From JAADGZ01 sp964596835 (GTDB taxonomy: Bacteria; Pseudomonadota; Gammaproteobacteria; UBA6429; Thiohalophilaceae), in the NCBI GenBank assembly GCA_964596835.1, contig CAZQVV010000072.1, forward strand, positions 1 through 13,708: a stretch of DNA of 13,708 bases, in the 5' to 3' direction. Both the position numbers and the translations under genes were made by a program. Shown here one piece after another: positions 1-6,088 of this stretch. The notes below the pieces were generated by a model. That model did not search any database. It was given only the letters and a program-made list of their open reading frames with translations, and was not told the origin of the DNA. The number at the start of each line of letters is the position of its first letter. Positions within the stretch are counted from its first letter, which is position 1.

Positions 1-41
1 AATGCTATAATCCATGACATTTCAACGGGTTTAGCTTGGTC

Positions 42-69
42 CGACCCCTGCATATCGACCCCTGCATAT
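42..69. repeat. 14-bp perfect tandem repeat
   Basis: The unit CGACCCCTGCATAT occurs twice back to back (42-55 and 56-69) with no mismatch. The second copy runs into the left arm of the hairpin at 58-105. Similar ACCCCTGCATAT text recurs in inverted form at 94-105 and 739-750, so this is an edge of the local repeat family. It is probably a duplication from insertion or slippage, not a gene part. Confidence 0.85.
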
Positions 70-105
70 AATGCACCCCTAATGTGATGCATTATATGCA
101 GGGGT
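58..105. repeat. Perfect 18-bp inverted repeat (hairpin)
   Basis: ACCCCTGCATATAATGCA at 58-75 is exactly complementary to 88-105, with a 12-base loop (76-87). There is no following T-run, so a Rho-independent terminator is unlikely. The right arm is also the first part of the 107-bp direct repeat, which suggests the hairpin is the terminal structure of a small mobile or REP-like element. Confidence 0.85.
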
Positions 106-195
106 TGATTGGGAACAACGATTCCGGGTAATCTACCCATTCCCCGGATATACCAGACTTTTGATCGCAAATCAAGCTGGCTGACCCCTTGATTC
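89..195. repeat. 107-bp direct repeat, copy 1
   Basis: This stretch aligns without gaps to 734-840. I count 12 mismatches in 107 positions, about 89% identity, and the last 48 bases (148-195 and 793-840) are identical. It holds an outer arm CTTTTGATCGCAAA at 158-171 and a palindromic core AATCAAG...CTTGATT. It ends two bases before the stop codon of the minus-strand hicB-like gene. I see no ORF in it, so it looks like a non-autonomous repeat. Confidence 0.85.
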
Positions 196-196
196 T

Positions 197-529
197 CTAG
201 GCATGCGCCGCATGCTCCAACTGTTCCAGCGCCCAAGCGTTCAAGCTTTTTCCATGCTCTGCGGCTACCTGTGCTAACCGCCCATGCAGTTTCGGATCAG
301 TACGAAGGTTCAGCCTGCCTGAGTACGTCTTTGAAGGCTGGATACTTTTTCCTTCGCAGAAAGCGATATACTCATCCACCGACTTCTTCATTTCCATTTT
401 CAGTTCATCCACCGACTTACCATAAAAGGAAATAACATCCCGAATGTTGGCAACACGACCATGGAACATTTCCATATCCTCGTCATACTCAATGGTGCCG
501 ATGTAATCCTTGTATCGAATCGTATTCAT
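197..529 (-). CDS. hicB: HicB-like antitoxin (partial HicB fold plus RHH)
   Basis: This 110-residue protein belongs to the HicB antitoxin family, which neutralises the HicA mRNA interferase and represses its own operon. Its N-terminal half (about residues 1-60, IRYKDYIGTIEYDEDMEMFH onward) is the HicB fold. The C-terminal part (about 68-105, starting GRLNLRTDPKLH) reads as a ribbon-helix-helix DNA-binding domain. I chose the ATG at 527-529, not the upstream in-frame start at 691, for three reasons. The upstream extension is encoded by an inverted repeat copy, GGGGTG lies just before this ATG, and the stop of a hicA remnant overlaps it as ATGA, the usual hicA-hicB junction. The stop codon sits immediately beside repeat copy 1. 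With its toxin truncated the gene looks orphaned. HicB-family identity is confident; activity is unknown. Confidence 0.85.
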   Translation of the reverse strand: MNTIRYKDYIGTIEYDEDMEMFHGRVANIRDVISFYGKSVDELKMEMKKSVDEYIAFCEGKSIQPSKTYSGRLNLRTDPKLHGRLAQVAAEHGKSLNAWALEQLEHAAHA

Positions 530-624
530 GGTTTCACCCCACACAGTTTCAAAAATTCGCGCATGTCGGCCACAGCACCCTTGTCCATTGCCGGTTGAGG
601 ATGGGGCCTGTGCTGCAATGTTGG
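526..624 (-). pseudogene. hicA: hicA toxin remnant (C-terminal fragment)
   Basis: In a frame different from hicB, about 32 codons encode a protein tail containing TLQHRPHPQPAMDKGAVADM and ending FLKLCGVKP, then TGA at 526-528. The HRPHP, DKGAV and GVKP pieces match the C-terminal end of HicA mRNA interferases as I know them. The TGA overlaps the hicB ATG by four bases (ATGA), the usual hicAB arrangement. Upstream the frame loses similarity within a few codons and hits a stop at 637-639, inside the inverted repeat copy at 635-659. The N-terminal two-thirds, including the dsRNA-binding fold with its catalytic histidine, is missing. This is probably a deletion or insertion at the repeat. It is too short to be a functional toxin. 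Confidence 0.7.
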
Positions 625-634
625 AAAGGAGAAC

Positions 635-659
635 AATCAAGGGGTCAGCCAGCTTGATT
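635..659. repeat. Inverted copy of the repeat core
   Basis: These 25 bases are the exact reverse complement of the core found at about 170-194 and 815-839: AATCAAG, then CTGGCTGACC, then CCTTGATT. The copy interrupts the hicA remnant on its 5' side. It lies in opposite orientation to the copies on either side, so hicB plus the hicA fragment are bracketed by inverted copies. Confidence 0.85.
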
Positions 660-733
660 CCTGTAGTTTTAGCTTTTCCTGTCTCCACCATGCGCTGTCG
701 GCTTTGTTGCTCTTGTTCGGCGCTATTTCGCGC

Positions 734-840
734 GCATTATATGCAGGGGTTAATTGGGGACACCGACTCTGGGCAGCCTAAGCATTCTCCGAATATACCA
801 GACTTTTGATCGCAAATCAAGCTGGCTGACCCCTTGATTC
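734..840. repeat. 107-bp direct repeat, copy 2
   Basis: This is the second copy of the 89-195 element, gap-free, with an identical 48-base right end. It carries the outer arm CTTTTGATCGCAAA at 803-816 and the palindromic core beside it. It overlaps the 3' end of the antitoxin gene at 737-1123 and supplies that gene's last ~34 codons and its stop. Confidence 0.85.
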
Positions 841-1123
841 CTTTCCGGAATGTCACGCCAAGGCCAAGCCCGAAAGCATGGAGGATTGCCAGCAGGCTGG
901 AAAAATGAGGGTTTCCTTTGGGGCCAAGCGCTTTGTAAACAGCTTCTCGTGTTAATCCGGCTCGCCGGGCCAGTTCAGCCATGCCACCGATTGAATCCGC
1001 CGCCTCACGCAGCGCCAGAAGAATCACGCGTTCGTCGCCATCTTCCATGGCTGCTTCAATATAAGCCGCAATATCCTCCGGCGTATTAAGATAATCCGAT
1101 GTTTTGTATGCCACGCTACCCAT
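737..1123 (-). CDS. Orphan addiction-module antitoxin (HI1420 type)
   Basis: The predicted protein has 128 residues, of which about 94 are native. It resembles the Xre-like 'putative addiction module antidote' family typified by HI1420, which forms a DNA-binding HTH and neutralises a RelE/Gp49-type toxin. The key segment is LARRAGLTREAVYKALGPKG (about 51-70), followed by NPHFSSLLAILHAFGLGLGV (71-90). The ATG at 1121-1123 has a good ribosome-binding site, GGAGG, seven bases upstream. Family members usually end near the GVT motif. Here residues 95-128 coincide exactly with repeat copy 2, so the tail is an insertion-derived extension. In this family the toxin gene normally lies just upstream on the same strand. 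I see none there, only a palindrome and the divergent higB-like gene. It may still work as a regulator or anti-addiction protein. Confidence 0.75.
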   Translation of the reverse strand: MGSVAYKTSDYLNTPEDIAAYIEAAMEDGDERVILLALREAADSIGGMAELARRAGLTREAVYKALGPKGNPHFSSLLAILHAFGLGLGVTFRKGIKGSASLICDQKSGIFGECLGCPESVSPINPCI

Positions 1124-1142
1124 GATATGACCTCCAACAGGG

Positions 1143-1163
1143 AATCAAGGAGCCCGCTTGATT
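1143..1163. repeat. Diverged palindromic repeat core
   Basis: AATCAAG-GAGCCCG-CTTGATT keeps the 7-bp palindromic arms of the repeat family with a different 7-base centre. It lies between the minus-strand antitoxin start and the plus-strand toxin promoter. It could be a further repeat scar or an operator used by the divergent genes; the sequence alone does not decide. Confidence 0.6.
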
Positions 1164-1176
1164 CTTCCCCGGTATC

Positions 1177-1205
1177 TTGACAACTATCCGTCATTGACGT
1201 ATATT
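1177..1205 (+). promoter_or_regulatory. Sigma70-like promoter for the toxin-antitoxin pair
   Basis: A perfect -35 hexamer TTGACA (1177-1182) is followed after 17 bases by TATATT (1200-1205), a good -10. The expected transcription start, around 1212-1213, coincides with the GTG start codon of the toxin gene, so the message may be leaderless. No Shine-Dalgarno is visible before that GTG. Confidence 0.55.
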
Positions 1206-1212
1206 CATCTCC

Positions 1213-1527
1213 GTGCACACAGTTGCGGAAACAGCCACCTTCACCAAACAGGCCGGCCGCTACTGGAATGAAGAAGATCGTAGTGCATTTATTGAATTTA
1301 TCGCCCGTTGCCCCGATGCGGGTGAGATCGTTCCGGGTTCCGGCAGCGTACGCAAAGTGCGTTGGGCGGCTAAGGGAAAGGGCAAGCGTGGCGGTGTTCG
1401 CGTAGTTTATTTCAACATGCTGGATGCCGGAACAATCTGGCTGCTTCTGGTGTATGGAAAGAATGTAACAGAGAACATTCCGGCGCATGTTCTCAAACAG
1501 GTTAAGGAGGTAATTGAGCATGGCTGA
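1213..1527 (+). CDS. higB: RelE/HigB-family toxin
   Basis: This 104-residue protein resembles the HigB2/RelE-type ribosome-associated mRNA interferases, which cut mRNA when not bound by their antitoxin. It begins MHTVAETATF and shows the family core: GSVRKVRWAAKGKGKRGG (about 44-61) followed by VRVVYFNM and LLLVYGKNV. These basic residues line the active site in relatives. The start is GTG at 1213, supported by the conserved MHTV beginning; there is no clear ribosome-binding site, and a sigma70-like promoter abuts it. The downstream antitoxin overlaps it by eight bases, the toxin-first order typical of higBA. It looks intact, and is the only apparently complete toxin-antitoxin pair in this island. 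Subfamily assignment (HigB2 versus other RelE-like) is less certain than the family. Confidence 0.85.
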   Translation: MHTVAETATFTKQAGRYWNEEDRSAFIEFIARCPDAGEIVPGSGSVRKVRWAAKGKGKRGGVRVVYFNMLDAGTIWLLLVYGKNVTENIPAHVLKQVKEVIEHG

Positions 1528-1822
1528 CAAAGAACTCAAGACATGGGAGAAATCCCGCGACATCGGTACGGAACTGCTACAATCCGTCAACGAAATGAAA
1601 GCCGGAAAGGCAGCACGCAGCCAGCGGGTAACCCTTTCCCCCGTGGCCGAGGCACGGTTGAAAACAGGCATGTCGCAAGCCGTATTTGCCAGGATCATGG
1701 GCGTATCCAAACGTACGCTACAGGAGTGGGAACAGGGGCGGCGTAAACCTTCGGGGGCCGCTCACACACTGCTGAAAATCGCATCCACCCGACCGGAAGT
1801 GCTGCGCGAACTCCAAGCATAG
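1520..1822 (+). CDS. higA: HigA-like Xre-family antitoxin
   Basis: This 100-residue protein has a helix-turn-helix of the Cro/CI (Xre) type at about residues 48-75 (LKTGMSQAVFARIMGVSKRT, then LQEWEQGRRKPS). It is the expected DNA-binding antitoxin partner of the preceding toxin and probable autorepressor of the pair. The ATG at 1520 was chosen over the in-frame TTG at 1514 because AAGGAGGT lies at ideal spacing before it. It overlaps the toxin stop (1525-1527) by eight bases, so the two are translationally coupled. The N-terminal ~45 residues, rich in charge, probably wrap the toxin as in related antitoxins (inference). No terminator is obvious after the TAG at 1820-1822. Confidence 0.85.
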   Translation: MADKELKTWEKSRDIGTELLQSVNEMKAGKAARSQRVTLSPVAEARLKTGMSQAVFARIMGVSKRTLQEWEQGRRKPSGAAHTLLKIASTRPEVLRELQA

Positions 1823-2132
1823 CCGCCGCCCTTTTCCATTGAAAGAGAGCCTCACCGGGACTTCGAGGTAGTGATGCAAATCAAGATGGCTGACCCCTTG
1901 ATTCTCTTTGCGATCAAAAGGGATCATCTCACTTTCATCAGTATATTTCCTGATTTCCGGCATGTGTAAAATATAGTTCACATTAACCTAAGTATCAAAT
2001 AAAGAGTTGTAAACAATCTGAATGTGATTGCTTTACGATTGCGTATATCGTTAGTTCCGTATTTCCTCCCACAATGTCGGATTGCGCGGCGTCAATTACT
2101 TTGTCCGGTCGGCGACAATTAGCATCCCCCAT
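1823..2132. other. Non-coding stretch between the two regions
   Basis: Between the higA-like stop and the end of the broken minus-strand gene I find no convincing coding sequence on either strand. The only clear structure is a repeat copy at 1876-1920. The rest is AT-rich with no strong terminator hairpin, although transcription from both sides converges here. Confidence 0.55.
1876..1920. repeat. Third copy of the palindromic repeat, with right outer arm
   Basis: 1876-1904 matches the core at about 167-195 with one change (A for C in AATCAAGATGGC). It is followed by TTTGCGATCAAAAG (1907-1920), the exact reverse complement of the outer arm CTTTTGATCGCAAA at 158-171 and 803-816. So copies 1 and 2 keep the left outer arm and copy 3 keeps the right one. 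Together they imply a complete element of about 54 bp with 14-bp or longer terminal inverted repeats. Confidence 0.8.
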
Positions 2133-2564
2133 TTACACCAATGAGAGCAGGGTCGGGGGAACAAATAGTTTTAATGCAGGTGATACTGTCAACGGATCAC
2201 CATTCTTCTTTAGACGCCTTGTTTTCCCGATAATCCTTGAAACAATTCCGGGCTTCACTTGCTTCAGGAAATGATGGAACTGGACCAGTGCCTCTTGATG
2301 CTCTTCAACGGCAATGTTACCAACCTGTATGGGATTCAACGACAGATCCGTATCAAAAACATCAATTGCCGCGCAATGGCGACCACTGGCATCGTTTCCC
2401 ATAAGGTTTCTTTGTGTCAAATCTTTAAGCAATTTTCTCCCGTCGGACTCGAACAATTCCCAGCTTTAATGGCATATTTCAATATCACAGTCATACCACC
2501 CGAACCGATGCATCAAATGATAATTTTCCTCGGCAGTACATATAGTCTTACGAGTTTTTCGCAT
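2133..2564 (-). pseudogene. Small unrecognised gene with in-frame TAA
   Basis: Starting at ATG 2562-2564, inside the end of the previous gene, a 143-codon frame begins MRKTRKTICTAEENYHLMHR. It is interrupted by one TAA at codon 33 (2466-2468), then stays open to a stop at 2133-2135. After the stop it contains LLKDLTQRNLMG and AAIDVFDTDL. The D-x4-N spacing in KDLTQRN followed by an ID(V/F)-type motif about 20 residues on resembles the catalytic loop and metal-binding Asp of protein-kinase-like folds, but no N-lobe is present. The frame-consistent protein-like text on both sides of the stop argues for a recently inactivated gene or a sequencing error. A shorter version could start at TTG 2454-2456. 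I do not recognise the family; the kinase-like reading is only a guess. Confidence 0.45.
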
Positions 2565-3417
2565 TTTTCAAAGCCTCATCAAATGAAATTTTAGGGAAAA
2601 TTTCAATATATGAATCAACATTACAGTTAAATATATGTGGGTGAAGAACTTTTAGCATTGAGTACCGTTGCATGACTAAAGCCGTCCCCATAGTTTCATT
2701 GGCCGTGTCGCGCAATAAATCATCAACTCTGGCCTCGGTGAGTCCTACCTTATGATCCTCACAAGCATAAAAATATTTCTTGTCTGAAAAATAGTTATGA
2801 TCAAATCCCAATAAATAAATATTTTCATATCCCATAAAGATAGCCGACATAATCGCAACCTCTGAAACCGAATGGATCCCCGGTAGTGCCGAGATATTTA
2901 TCGTGGTTAATTGCTGTTTATCCCATGGAATATCAGAAAACCATAAAACCTTACGGCTGGAGAACAAATCATTACTGTTGATCTCCTGCCAATCATGAAT
3001 GCTCATCACCATGATTGTTTTCTTGGGTAGTCTGGCATCCATATCCCTCAACCAGTTAACATAATTCTCTTTGCTATAGTAAGCGGCATGGGAGCGAAAC
3101 ACATTCGGTAATACATGGTATTTGGGGTTCATTTCCTTAAGACATGAATGAACATAGGTGTTGGCTACCGTGATGACATTTTTACCTGATAGTTTGGACA
3201 AATCATATCCCAATACGGACGGGCCTGCACCAAGAATAAAACAATCTTCTCCCCTATGGATTGATTCAAACCCCTTACCTCCATGTTCTATCCCAGCTTG
3301 ATGATACGCACGATAATTATCAATTTTCGTCCTTAATCGTTGCATCTGATATAGAAGAGCAGGAGGGCAGCATTGGCGCACAAGTTCTTTACACTGTTCC
3401 TTAAACGAGTTGTTCAT
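2548..3417 (-). CDS. DUF115/GT42-like protein, candidate nonulosonate transferase
   Basis: This 289-residue soluble protein carries FILGAGPSVLGYDLSKLSGK (about 60-79) followed by VITVANTYVH, and later SEVAIMSAIFMGYENIYLLG then FDHNYF (about 185-210). The G-(A/N)-G-PS start and the IA...GY.NIYLLG.D signature are shared by DUF115/MptE-like proteins, the flagellin-modifying Maf family and GT42 sialyltransferases that use CMP-sugars. Placed after the flippase in a nonulosonate operon, a CMP-nonulosonate transferase role is a reasonable inference. An alternative is a glycan-associated protein of unknown activity. The ATG at 3415-3417 is preferred to an in-frame TTG at 3430-3432 because GGGGA lies about eight bases upstream. 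The gap to the flippase stop is 18 bp. No signal peptide is seen. Confidence 0.65.
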   Translation of the reverse strand: MNNSFKEQCKELVRQCCPPALLYQMQRLRTKIDNYRAYHQAGIEHGGKGFESIHRGEDCFILGAGPSVLGYDLSKLSGKNVITVANTYVHSCLKEMNPKYHVLPNVFRSHAAYYSKENYVNWLRDMDARLPKKTIMVMSIHDWQEINSNDLFSSRKVLWFSDIPWDKQQLTTINISALPGIHSVSEVAIMSAIFMGYENIYLLGFDHNYFSDKKYFYACEDHKVGLTEARVDDLLRDTANETMGTALVMQRYSMLKVLHPHIFNCNVDSYIEIFPKISFDEALKNAKNS

Positions 3418-3435
3418 ATCAAATATCCCCAAAAA

Positions 3436-4776
3436 TCACAAAAACTTGAAGTGATAATCTGCTAGTAACAGAATTAATCCAAGTAAAGCTATGGAAGTAT
3501 TTTTCATTAGAAATACATAGGAAGAATTCTTATGCCTTTTTCCAATTTCAACAACTGATGGCAAGAACAACACCATTAATGAAGAAAAAATAAATGTACA
3601 TAATGGCAAAGCAATAGCTGGAAGGATATCTTCGCCATTACTCAAGAAAAAAAGCATTCCGGTACAAGTCAGGCTAATCAATATGATTATCAGATATAAT
3701 TTACCCCTGGTTGCGGCAACATAAAGCGAACCAATCGAACACAATAACGGTAGAAAAAAGATGCTTAGACACATGACCCTGAAAAATAACGGGTCAATTC
3801 CATATTTGGGAAATAAAAGATTTAGTAAAGGGGCAGCAAAGAACGCCATAATAAAAACAGCTACAGACAAGGGTTGTATCTTATGCAAAAGATTGAACAC
3901 ATACTCAACGGCATGTGATGCATTATCTCCATACATTGCGTATATTTCTCGCGTGACAGGAACGAAATAGGCTATAGTCATGCCGGATATAATAGAAAAT
4001 ACCGCAGTAAGCAAGCCATAGCGGGCCAACACCCCATCCGGATAAAAAACAGAAGCACTCAAGCGGGGCAAGCTGAATATTTGGCTCCACAACAAGGTGA
4101 TCGCAAGGAGGAAGAACCCTTCAAGAACATACCGTCTTACCAACTCCATACGAAAACGGTGGATCGAAATATAAAAATTGCGGAAAAAATAAACAGAAAC
4201 TCCTAAATAGATAACAACCATCACAATGAACCACGCATGCAACCCATAAAAATAGACGGCAGGAATAACCGACAATCTGAACAGTGATGATGTGACAGAT
4301 AAAAAACAGAATTTTTTATAATCTTTATTTGAAATAAAAAAACCTGAAGCCAAGTCACTACAGGTAGATCCCATTGCTGCAAGAAAAATCAGAAATGCAA
4401 CTGAAACACTCTCAAATTTGGTATAGAACAAACCGGATGCAACCAACGCAAAGATAAAACTTCCTGCAATAGCAAACACAGCCGTTGTAGATTGTAATTC
4501 TTCAGCTTCTTCAAATTTAGATGTCCGAAGTAAAGCGGGTAATTTTCTGCTATAGACATTGGACAAGCCAAGGTCTGACAGCATCAGGAATGATAAGATC
4601 ACATTCCAGAATACAATTTGTGAATACGCCACTGGCTCCAACATGCGGGGAACCAGAAGAAGAGTGAGGGTTCCAAAAAATATCGAAACAATCTGTGGAA
4701 GAAGCGTGTAAAGATTGTCCTTTCCCAATGAGGGGAAAAGCCGCCTTATAAAAATAATGGCTTTTAGATTAGCCAT
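3436..4776 (-). CDS. Wzx-like oligosaccharide flippase
   Basis: This 446-residue, very hydrophobic integral membrane protein looks like a polysaccharide-transport (PST/MOP superfamily) flippase. Such proteins move lipid-linked oligosaccharide units across the inner membrane. I see roughly twelve hydrophobic segments, for example LLPQIVSIFFGTLTLLLVPR near residues 25-44 and SVAVFIMAFFAAPLLNLLFP near 305-325. The opening layout, with a loop around RRLFPSLG and the PRMLEP...Y motif after the first helix, fits the family. The ATG at 4774-4776 overlaps the deacetylase stop by 13 bp. Base composition is more AT-rich than the first genes of the operon, as is common for wzx genes. Substrate cannot be read from the sequence; the setting suggests a nonulosonate-containing unit. 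Confidence 0.8.
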   Translation of the reverse strand: MANLKAIIFIRRLFPSLGKDNLYTLLPQIVSIFFGTLTLLLVPRMLEPVAYSQIVFWNVILSFLMLSDLGLSNVYSRKLPALLRTSKFEEAEELQSTTAVFAIAGSFIFALVASGLFYTKFESVSVAFLIFLAAMGSTCSDLASGFFISNKDYKKFCFLSVTSSLFRLSVIPAVYFYGLHAWFIVMVVIYLGVSVYFFRNFYISIHRFRMELVRRYVLEGFFLLAITLLWSQIFSLPRLSASVFYPDGVLARYGLLTAVFSIISGMTIAYFVPVTREIYAMYGDNASHAVEYVFNLLHKIQPLSVAVFIMAFFAAPLLNLLFPKYGIDPLFFRVMCLSIFFLPLLCSIGSLYVAATRGKLYLIIILISLTCTGMLFFLSNGEDILPAIALPLCTFIFSSLMVLFLPSVVEIGKRHKNSSYVFLMKNTSIALLGLILLLADYHFKFL

Positions 4777-5393
4777 TTAATCACTTCAAAAACTTCAGCC
4801 TTGTCAACACCAATTCTTTGCCCGGCATTTTCAGCCTCATTCTTGAAAAAAGAGATCCACTTTTTACCTGTCCTTTCCATTTCCGATTCATGCGCTTCAA
4901 TAGCTTGTTGTTTTGTTCGCCAATATTCTGAAATATCGACATAAAAAGTTCCCCTAAAATCGGATGTAGAATGATACCAGTTGCTCCTGTACATCAGCAT
5001 TCTTGGCACATGACGGCAACCATGGAGTGAAGCTCTCGCTAAAGCATAGTGATCGTGGTGTACATCATCAGCCCAATGGGTATAAACAAGATCAATTCGA
5101 TTATTGGTCACTATCTCCAATATCTGGACATTTAATTCATCAACAAATTCAAGCTTCAGCGTTTTGAATGGTCCACAAATCAGTTCCTTCGCCCCAAGAA
5201 TTTTCATGGCATTTTCAGCCTCTTCGCGAGCAACCTTGCTTGAACGAACAATTTCCTTTTTCTGGTTCACAAAGCCGGAATCCGTAGCAACATAGACATA
5301 GACCTGATCACCATTGGCTACATGGCGTGCAATTGCTCCACCACACCCTAACTCTATGTCATCGAAGTGCGCTCCTATCGCTAATACATTCAT
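4764..5393 (-). CDS. PIG-L/LmbE-family zinc deacetylase
   Basis: This 209-residue protein of the PIG-L family hydrolyses N-acetyl groups from amino sugars or their conjugates with a zinc ion. The zinc motif AHFDDIE stands at residues 8-14, a variant of the classical AHPDDE with Phe for Pro. The third ligand region is HWADDVHHDH at about 106-115. Length is typical. Its start overlaps the WbqC-like stop by four bases (ATGA at 5390-5393). In this operon it probably de-N-acetylates a sugar intermediate or the finished nonulosonate so that another acyl group can be added by one of the two acyltransferases. This role is inferred. The family assignment is firm, the substrate unknown. Confidence 0.85.
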   Translation of the reverse strand: MNVLAIGAHFDDIELGCGGAIARHVANGDQVYVYVATDSGFVNQKKEIVRSSKVAREEAENAMKILGAKELICGPFKTLKLEFVDELNVQILEIVTNNRIDLVYTHWADDVHHDHYALARASLHGCRHVPRMLMYRSNWYHSTSDFRGTFYVDISEYWRTKQQAIEAHESEMERTGKKWISFFKNEAENAGQRIGVDKAEVFEVIKWLI

Positions 5394-6088
5394 GCCCTCT
5401 CCCTTAGGATCGTCCGTGATCGCTCAATGCCACAATTGTATAATATGTCTATACTGCTAAGCCCTGAGACAAAATTACCATATAACTGCGGATACACCGG
5501 ATGAGTAAACTCTTGCCAGATTACCTCAATACCGCTCTTATCAAATGGATCGGAATCGAAATAATCCTTTGCCCCCAAGCCGGATAGATAATGAGTGGCT
5601 TTTATCTGTGTTAAAATTTCGACTAAAAGCTCATTTTTCCTGCCATGACATTCCAGATCACTGGAGAACAGTGTATCAATTTCTATGTCGAACAAATCAC
5701 ATAACATGTGAATCGAGGCCATATTGAATTCAATCAATGTAGAATATTCCAATGCATACAGTTTTTCTATATATGGATGGACTTCACTGAAACATGGGGC
5801 CTTGGCATAGTGCTGCTGCAATAAATTAAGGTTATTTTCCCTCCATGGTACTCTGTCAGATAGTTGAACCTGGTTGATAGCAGTATCCCTGGAACATTTT
5901 CTCACACTCACGGTCAACCATGTCGTACCATTGGGGGTTTTAATTTTGTCCCTATGCGTCCAACTTCTATTGCTTTTCACAAACTGCACATGATCAAGAA
6001 CGACAAACTGATCAGCCTGCAGAAGCCTGTGGAAAAACCCCAGATAGGAAAGGAAATCGGGTTGATGAATCACAACTGTTTTACTCAT
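5390..6088 (-). CDS. WbqC-like family protein
   Basis: The 232-residue product matches the WbqC-like family (named after O-antigen gene wbqC), whose biochemical function is not established as far as I know. The hallmark is near the N-terminus: IHQPDFLSYLGFF (about 7-19), with the later segments FVVLDHVQFVKSNRSWTHRD and WLTVSV. A second conserved part is ATHYLSGLGAKDYF (about 164-177), then TH-PVYPQLYG. Homologs recur in surface-polysaccharide and nonulosonate clusters. It overlaps the upstream PseG-like gene and the downstream deacetylase by four bases each. No transmembrane segment or signal peptide is visible, so it is probably cytoplasmic. It may act on the sugar or as an amidotransferase-like partner, but that is speculation. 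Confidence 0.8.
   Translation of the reverse strand: MSKTVVIHQPDFLSYLGFFHRLLQADQFVVLDHVQFVKSNRSWTHRDKIKTPNGTTWLTVSVRKCSRDTAINQVQLSDRVPWRENNLNLLQQHYAKAPCFSEVHPYIEKLYALEYSTLIEFNMASIHMLCDLFDIEIDTLFSSDLECHGRKNELLVEILTQIKATHYLSGLGAKDYFDSDPFDKSGIEVIWQEFTHPVYPQLYGNFVSGLSSIDILYNCGIERSRTILRERA

Noticed and set aside
58..105. Hairpin as a Rho-independent terminator
   Set aside because: The stem is perfect but not followed by a T-run on either strand, and it is shared with a dispersed repeat.
530..691. N-terminal extension of the HicB-like protein to the upstream start at 691
   Set aside because: The extension translates the inverted repeat copy and the hicA remnant in the wrong frame; the ATG at 527-529 has a ribosome-binding site and the expected overlap.
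1024..1710. Long minus-strand frame of 228 codons across the higBA region
   Set aside because: It lies antisense to the well-supported toxin and antitoxin genes and its translation has no recognisable domain; it is a shadow of those genes.
2101..2118. TTGTC...GACAA hairpin as terminator of the glycan operon
   Set aside because: The stem is only five base pairs and no T-run follows on the minus strand; too weak to call.
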